From Acholeplasma equirhinis (GTDB lineage: Bacteria; Bacillota_I; Bacilli_A; Acholeplasmatales; Acholeplasmataceae): a DNA stretch of 64,000 nucleotides. Positions within the stretch are counted from its first letter, which is position 1. Each line of letters begins with the position of its first letter. This document shows, piece by piece, positions 61,928 to 64,000 of the stretch. The stretch covers positions 124,001 through 188,000 of the forward strand of contig NZ_JAFIDC010000001.1 of NCBI RefSeq assembly GCF_017052655.1. Direction: 5' to 3'. The notes below the pieces were generated by a model. It did not search any database. It was not told the origin of the DNA and was given only the letters and a program-made list of their open reading frames with translations. Position numbers and translations under genes: made by a program.

Positions 61928-62566
61928 ATGGCAGACATTATCAATGCGACGAGAATGGAGCTTACGCGTCTTAAAAATCAATTAGTAACTACCCGTAAAG
62001 GACACAAGTTATTAAAAGATAAACAAGATGAAATGATGCGTAAATTCTTAGCTCAAATTGAATCATATAAACAACTTAGAACTAAAGTTGAACAACGTTT
62101 CTTACAAGTTGTTGATGATTTTTCATATGCCAAATCATTCCATACAAAAGAAGAACTAAAAGATAAGTTTATGATTCCATCTACTGAAGCTAAACTTCAA
62201 GTTGGTACCGTATCAGTGATGAGTGTTCCTGTTCCTGAAATCAAAATTGAAAGTTTAAGTGATTTTGAACTAACCTATGGTTTCCTTGGGACAAACCCAA
62301 TCCTAGATCAAATTGTATTAAACTTATCTGACTTACTTCCTGATTTGATTCTACTCGCAGCATCTGATAAGAAAAATCGTATTCTAATTAAAGAAATTGA
62401 AAAAACTAAACGTCGTGTAAACGCGATTGAACATATTTTAATTCCTGAAATTGAAGAAAACATTAAAACTGTTAAGATGAAAATTTCTGATGCTGAACGT
62501 AGTAATACAGTGCGTGTCATGAAGTCTAAAGATTTAATCATTAAAAAAAACTTAAAGAAACAGTAA
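61928..62566 (+). CDS. ntpD: V-type ATPase subunit D (central shaft)
   Basis: 212 residues: long N- and C-terminal coiled coil helices (INATRMELTRLKNQLVTTRKGHKLLKDKQDEMMRKF and IEKTKRRVNAIEHILIPEIEENIKTVKMKISDAERSNTVRVMKSKDLI). The T-R-x-x-L...G-x-x-L-L-K-x-K-x-D segment is diagnostic. It is the rotor shaft and the last gene of the operon. Confidence 0.96.
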   Translation: MADIINATRMELTRLKNQLVTTRKGHKLLKDKQDEMMRKFLAQIESYKQLRTKVEQRFLQVVDDFSYAKSFHTKEELKDKFMIPSTEAKLQVGTVSVMSVPVPEIKIESLSDFELTYGFLGTNPILDQIVLNLSDLLPDLILLAASDKKNRILIKEIEKTKRRVNAIEHILIPEIEENIKTVKMKISDAERSNTVRVMKSKDLIIKKNLKKQ

Positions 62567-62572
62567 AAAATT

Positions 62573-62598
62573 AAGGTGAGCAAATGCTCACCTTTTTT
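62573..62598. terminator. Bidirectional terminator between the V-ATPase operon and the ABC-2 genes
   Basis: AAGGTGAGCA - AA - TGCTCACCTT stem with T run; the minus-strand permease stop lies inside it. Confidence 0.9.
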
Positions 62599-63412
62599 AT
62601 ATACTTAAATCACGTTTATTAAATAAGTGGAAAGTTAAGAATGTTAGAAGTATTGTCATTACAATAAGCACACCATTGAAAATAAAACTTAATGGATCAT
62701 AGGTAATAATATAATCTGTATTAAATAGTGAGAATGGTGTGAAATATTTGAAGACTTCATAATCCCCACCTAAATTACCGATCATTTGTAGGAAGAAGAA
62801 GAATACAGGTACACCAACTGAGAGTCCAAATGAAAGTTTACCTTCAAAGATACTTGATGCAAAGACATTAAATGAACCTAATGCAAACATCAATAATAAA
62901 TAAGAGAAGTTTAAATATAGGAGTTTCAATGGGTCAACATAATCTGGATATTGAATCATTCCACCTAATGTGACAACTAGAAACATAATAAGTGCTAATA
63001 AAAATTGAAATGTACCTAAGACTTTAATTTGTGTAAACAAAATTTGAGTTCTTGAATGCGGTGTTGAATGTAAATAGACAAAACTACCTTTATCTAAATA
63101 TTTGAAAATTAGTTTATTAGAAAGTAGAATTGCGAATATGAGGCCAAATAAGAGGAATAACATACCATATAAATAACCTGAAATAAATAATTGGTAATTT
63201 GTAAAATCCGCAATATTAAATCCAATTAAATCCATCATTTCAGGATAGGTTTCAATAATGAAATCTAACCATCCAGCTTCTGCAGGATCTGGATTAAATA
63301 ATGTAACAACAATAAATCCATACATTAAAATTAATCCAACAAAAATACCAAATAACATTGCTTGAGATTTTAATTCTTTTTTAAAGAGTGGCCAAATCAC
63401 ATTAATCACCAT
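62597..63412 (-). CDS. ABC-2 type transporter permease
   Basis: 271 residues with about six membrane helices; N-terminal WPLFKKELKSQAMLFGIFVGLILMYGFIVV and the central TPHSRTQILFTQIKVLGTFQFLLALIMFL are typical for ABC-2 permeases that export drugs, lipids or peptides. It overlaps its ATPase gene by eleven bases. Substrate unknown. Confidence 0.85.
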   Translation of the reverse strand: MVINVIWPLFKKELKSQAMLFGIFVGLILMYGFIVVTLFNPDPAEAGWLDFIIETYPEMMDLIGFNIADFTNYQLFISGYLYGMLFLLFGLIFAILLSNKLIFKYLDKGSFVYLHSTPHSRTQILFTQIKVLGTFQFLLALIMFLVVTLGGMIQYPDYVDPLKLLYLNFSYLLLMFALGSFNVFASSIFEGKLSFGLSVGVPVFFFFLQMIGNLGGDYEVFKYFTPFSLFNTDYIITYDPLSFIFNGVLIVMTILLTFLTFHLFNKRDLSI

Positions 63413-64000
63413 AATATTGCATAAAGATTTCTTCTAGAATCATATCTTTTCTTGCAATATCCCTTACATCATATTGAGTTAAATTTTTTAATAATGTATT
63501 CAAATCATGATCTAAATTATAGATACAACTTAATTCAGTTTTAATTGTAACTTGATGGTCTTTTGAAAAAGAAGTTAAATCTTTAGAGTTTCCAAATGTA
63601 ATTTCATACGCTTTTAGACGTTGTTGTTTCAAATCACTAATTGGTTTATCTGTTATGATTTTTCCGGTTTTAATCATAATGACTCGCGTACAGGTTTTTT
63701 CAACTTCTTCAAAGATATGACTGGATAAGAAAATCGTTGCACCATTTTTCTTATGCTCTAAAATTAAATCAATTAAGGATTGTTGCATGAGTGGATCGAG
63801 TCCTGATGAAGGTTCATCTAAAATTAATATTTCAGGTTTCGTAAAGAATGCAAGCACGATGCCTAATTTTTGTTTCATTCCTTTACTCATCTTTTTAATG
63901 GGTTGTTTAGGTTCTAAACTAAATCGCTTAAGTAGGCTGTCTGCATAGGATAAATCATGAATGTTTTTCATATCTGCAATTAACTTTATCAGTTGATAAC
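63402..64000 (-). CDS. ABC transporter ATPase of ABC-2 type (5' partial)
   Basis: The frame continues upstream of the first in-frame ATG (63971) to the window edge (…YQLIKLIADMKNIHDLSYADSLL), so the N-terminus with Walker A lies outside. Visible: signature KKMSKGMKQKLGIVLAFF, Walker B ILILDEPSSGLDPLMQQ, H-loop FLSSHIFEEVEKTCTRVIMIKTGKI, and a C-terminal domain of about 80 residues. It pairs with the permease that follows. The S-K-G-M-K-Q-K signature places it with the drug/bacteriocin-export subfamily. Confidence 0.9.
   Translation of the reverse strand, partial: YQLIKLIADMKNIHDLSYADSLLKRFSLEPKQPIKKMSKGMKQKLGIVLAFFTKPEILILDEPSSGLDPLMQQSLIDLILEHKKNGATIFLSSHIFEEVEKTCTRVIMIKTGKIITDKPISDLKQQRLKAYEITFGNSKDLTSFSKDHQVTIKTELSCIYNLDHDLNTLLKNLTQYDVRDIARKDMILEEIFMQYYGD

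Overview
The window looks like a chromosomal segment of a wall-less, low-GC member of the Mollicutes that uses the standard genetic code, most probably an Acholeplasma or close relative. This assignment is inference: the DNA is visibly AT-rich, UGA is a real stop (it ends many genes and forms ATGA stop/start overlaps), V-type ATPase genes are in enterococcal order, and the surface-protein and c-di-GMP genes are of Firmicutes/Acholeplasma type. No rRNA, tRNA, insertion sequence or CRISPR array was seen, and no gene-free stretch exceeds 300 bases.

Layout. 1-2460: the 3' part of a large surface protein with an InlB-type repeat, an Ig-like domain and a muramoyl-amidase domain. 2.5-3.6 kb: a small AT-rich accessory patch (ImmA/IrrE-like fragment, a membrane protein cut by an in-frame TGA, a Cas2-fold SinR-type protein). 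3.7-7.4 kb: uvrB and pepF. 7.4-17.6 kb: a capsule/exopolysaccharide locus (tyrosine-kinase system CpsC/D/B, degV and an NYN-OST-HTH gene, then glycosyltransferases, UDP-galactopyranose mutase and a Wzx flippase). 17.7-19.1 kb: NADH oxidase. 19.3-33.6 kb: a c-di-GMP surface-structure locus, the highlight of the window. 33.7-39.2 kb, minus strand: MscS channel, MetNIQ-type ABC importer, aldo/keto reductase, peptidase T. 39.3-40.6 kb: DUF2089/SHOCT-type regulators. 40.6-47.8 kb: four half-size ABC exporters in two pairs. 47.8-50.5 kb: TldD/TldE. 50.6-53.2 kb: Trk potassium uptake. 53.2-62.6 kb: complete nine-subunit V-ATPase operon. 62.6-64 kb, minus strand: an ABC-2 type exporter cut by the window edge.

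The c-di-GMP locus begins with two membrane GGDEF-EAL proteins, both with ruined GGDEF motifs; the first keeps a full set of EAL catalytic residues, the second does not. Immediately downstream lies a c-di-GMP-I (GEMM-I) riboswitch fused to an intrinsic terminator, then an operon of secreted proteins with SipW-type signal sequences (V-Y-A-W-F at the cleavage region), two SipW-like signal peptidases, a membrane-anchored McrB-like AAA+ ATPase and a DUF2357-like coiled-coil protein. A second GEMM-I riboswitch sits inside the operon, before two more secreted proteins, one carrying about nine tandem aromatic-rich repeats that resemble small carbohydrate-binding modules. I read this as a c-di-GMP-switched, TasA-like fibre or adhesin system of a cell without a wall; the AAA+/DUF2357 pair has no obvious nuclease and its job is unknown.

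Other points of interest are a V-ATPase subunit I with an apparently duplicated soluble arm, a K subunit with the full sodium-ligand set known from Enterococcus, a perfect cre-consensus match before the V-ATPase operon, and a peptidoglycan amidase domain in an organism expected to lack peptidoglycan.
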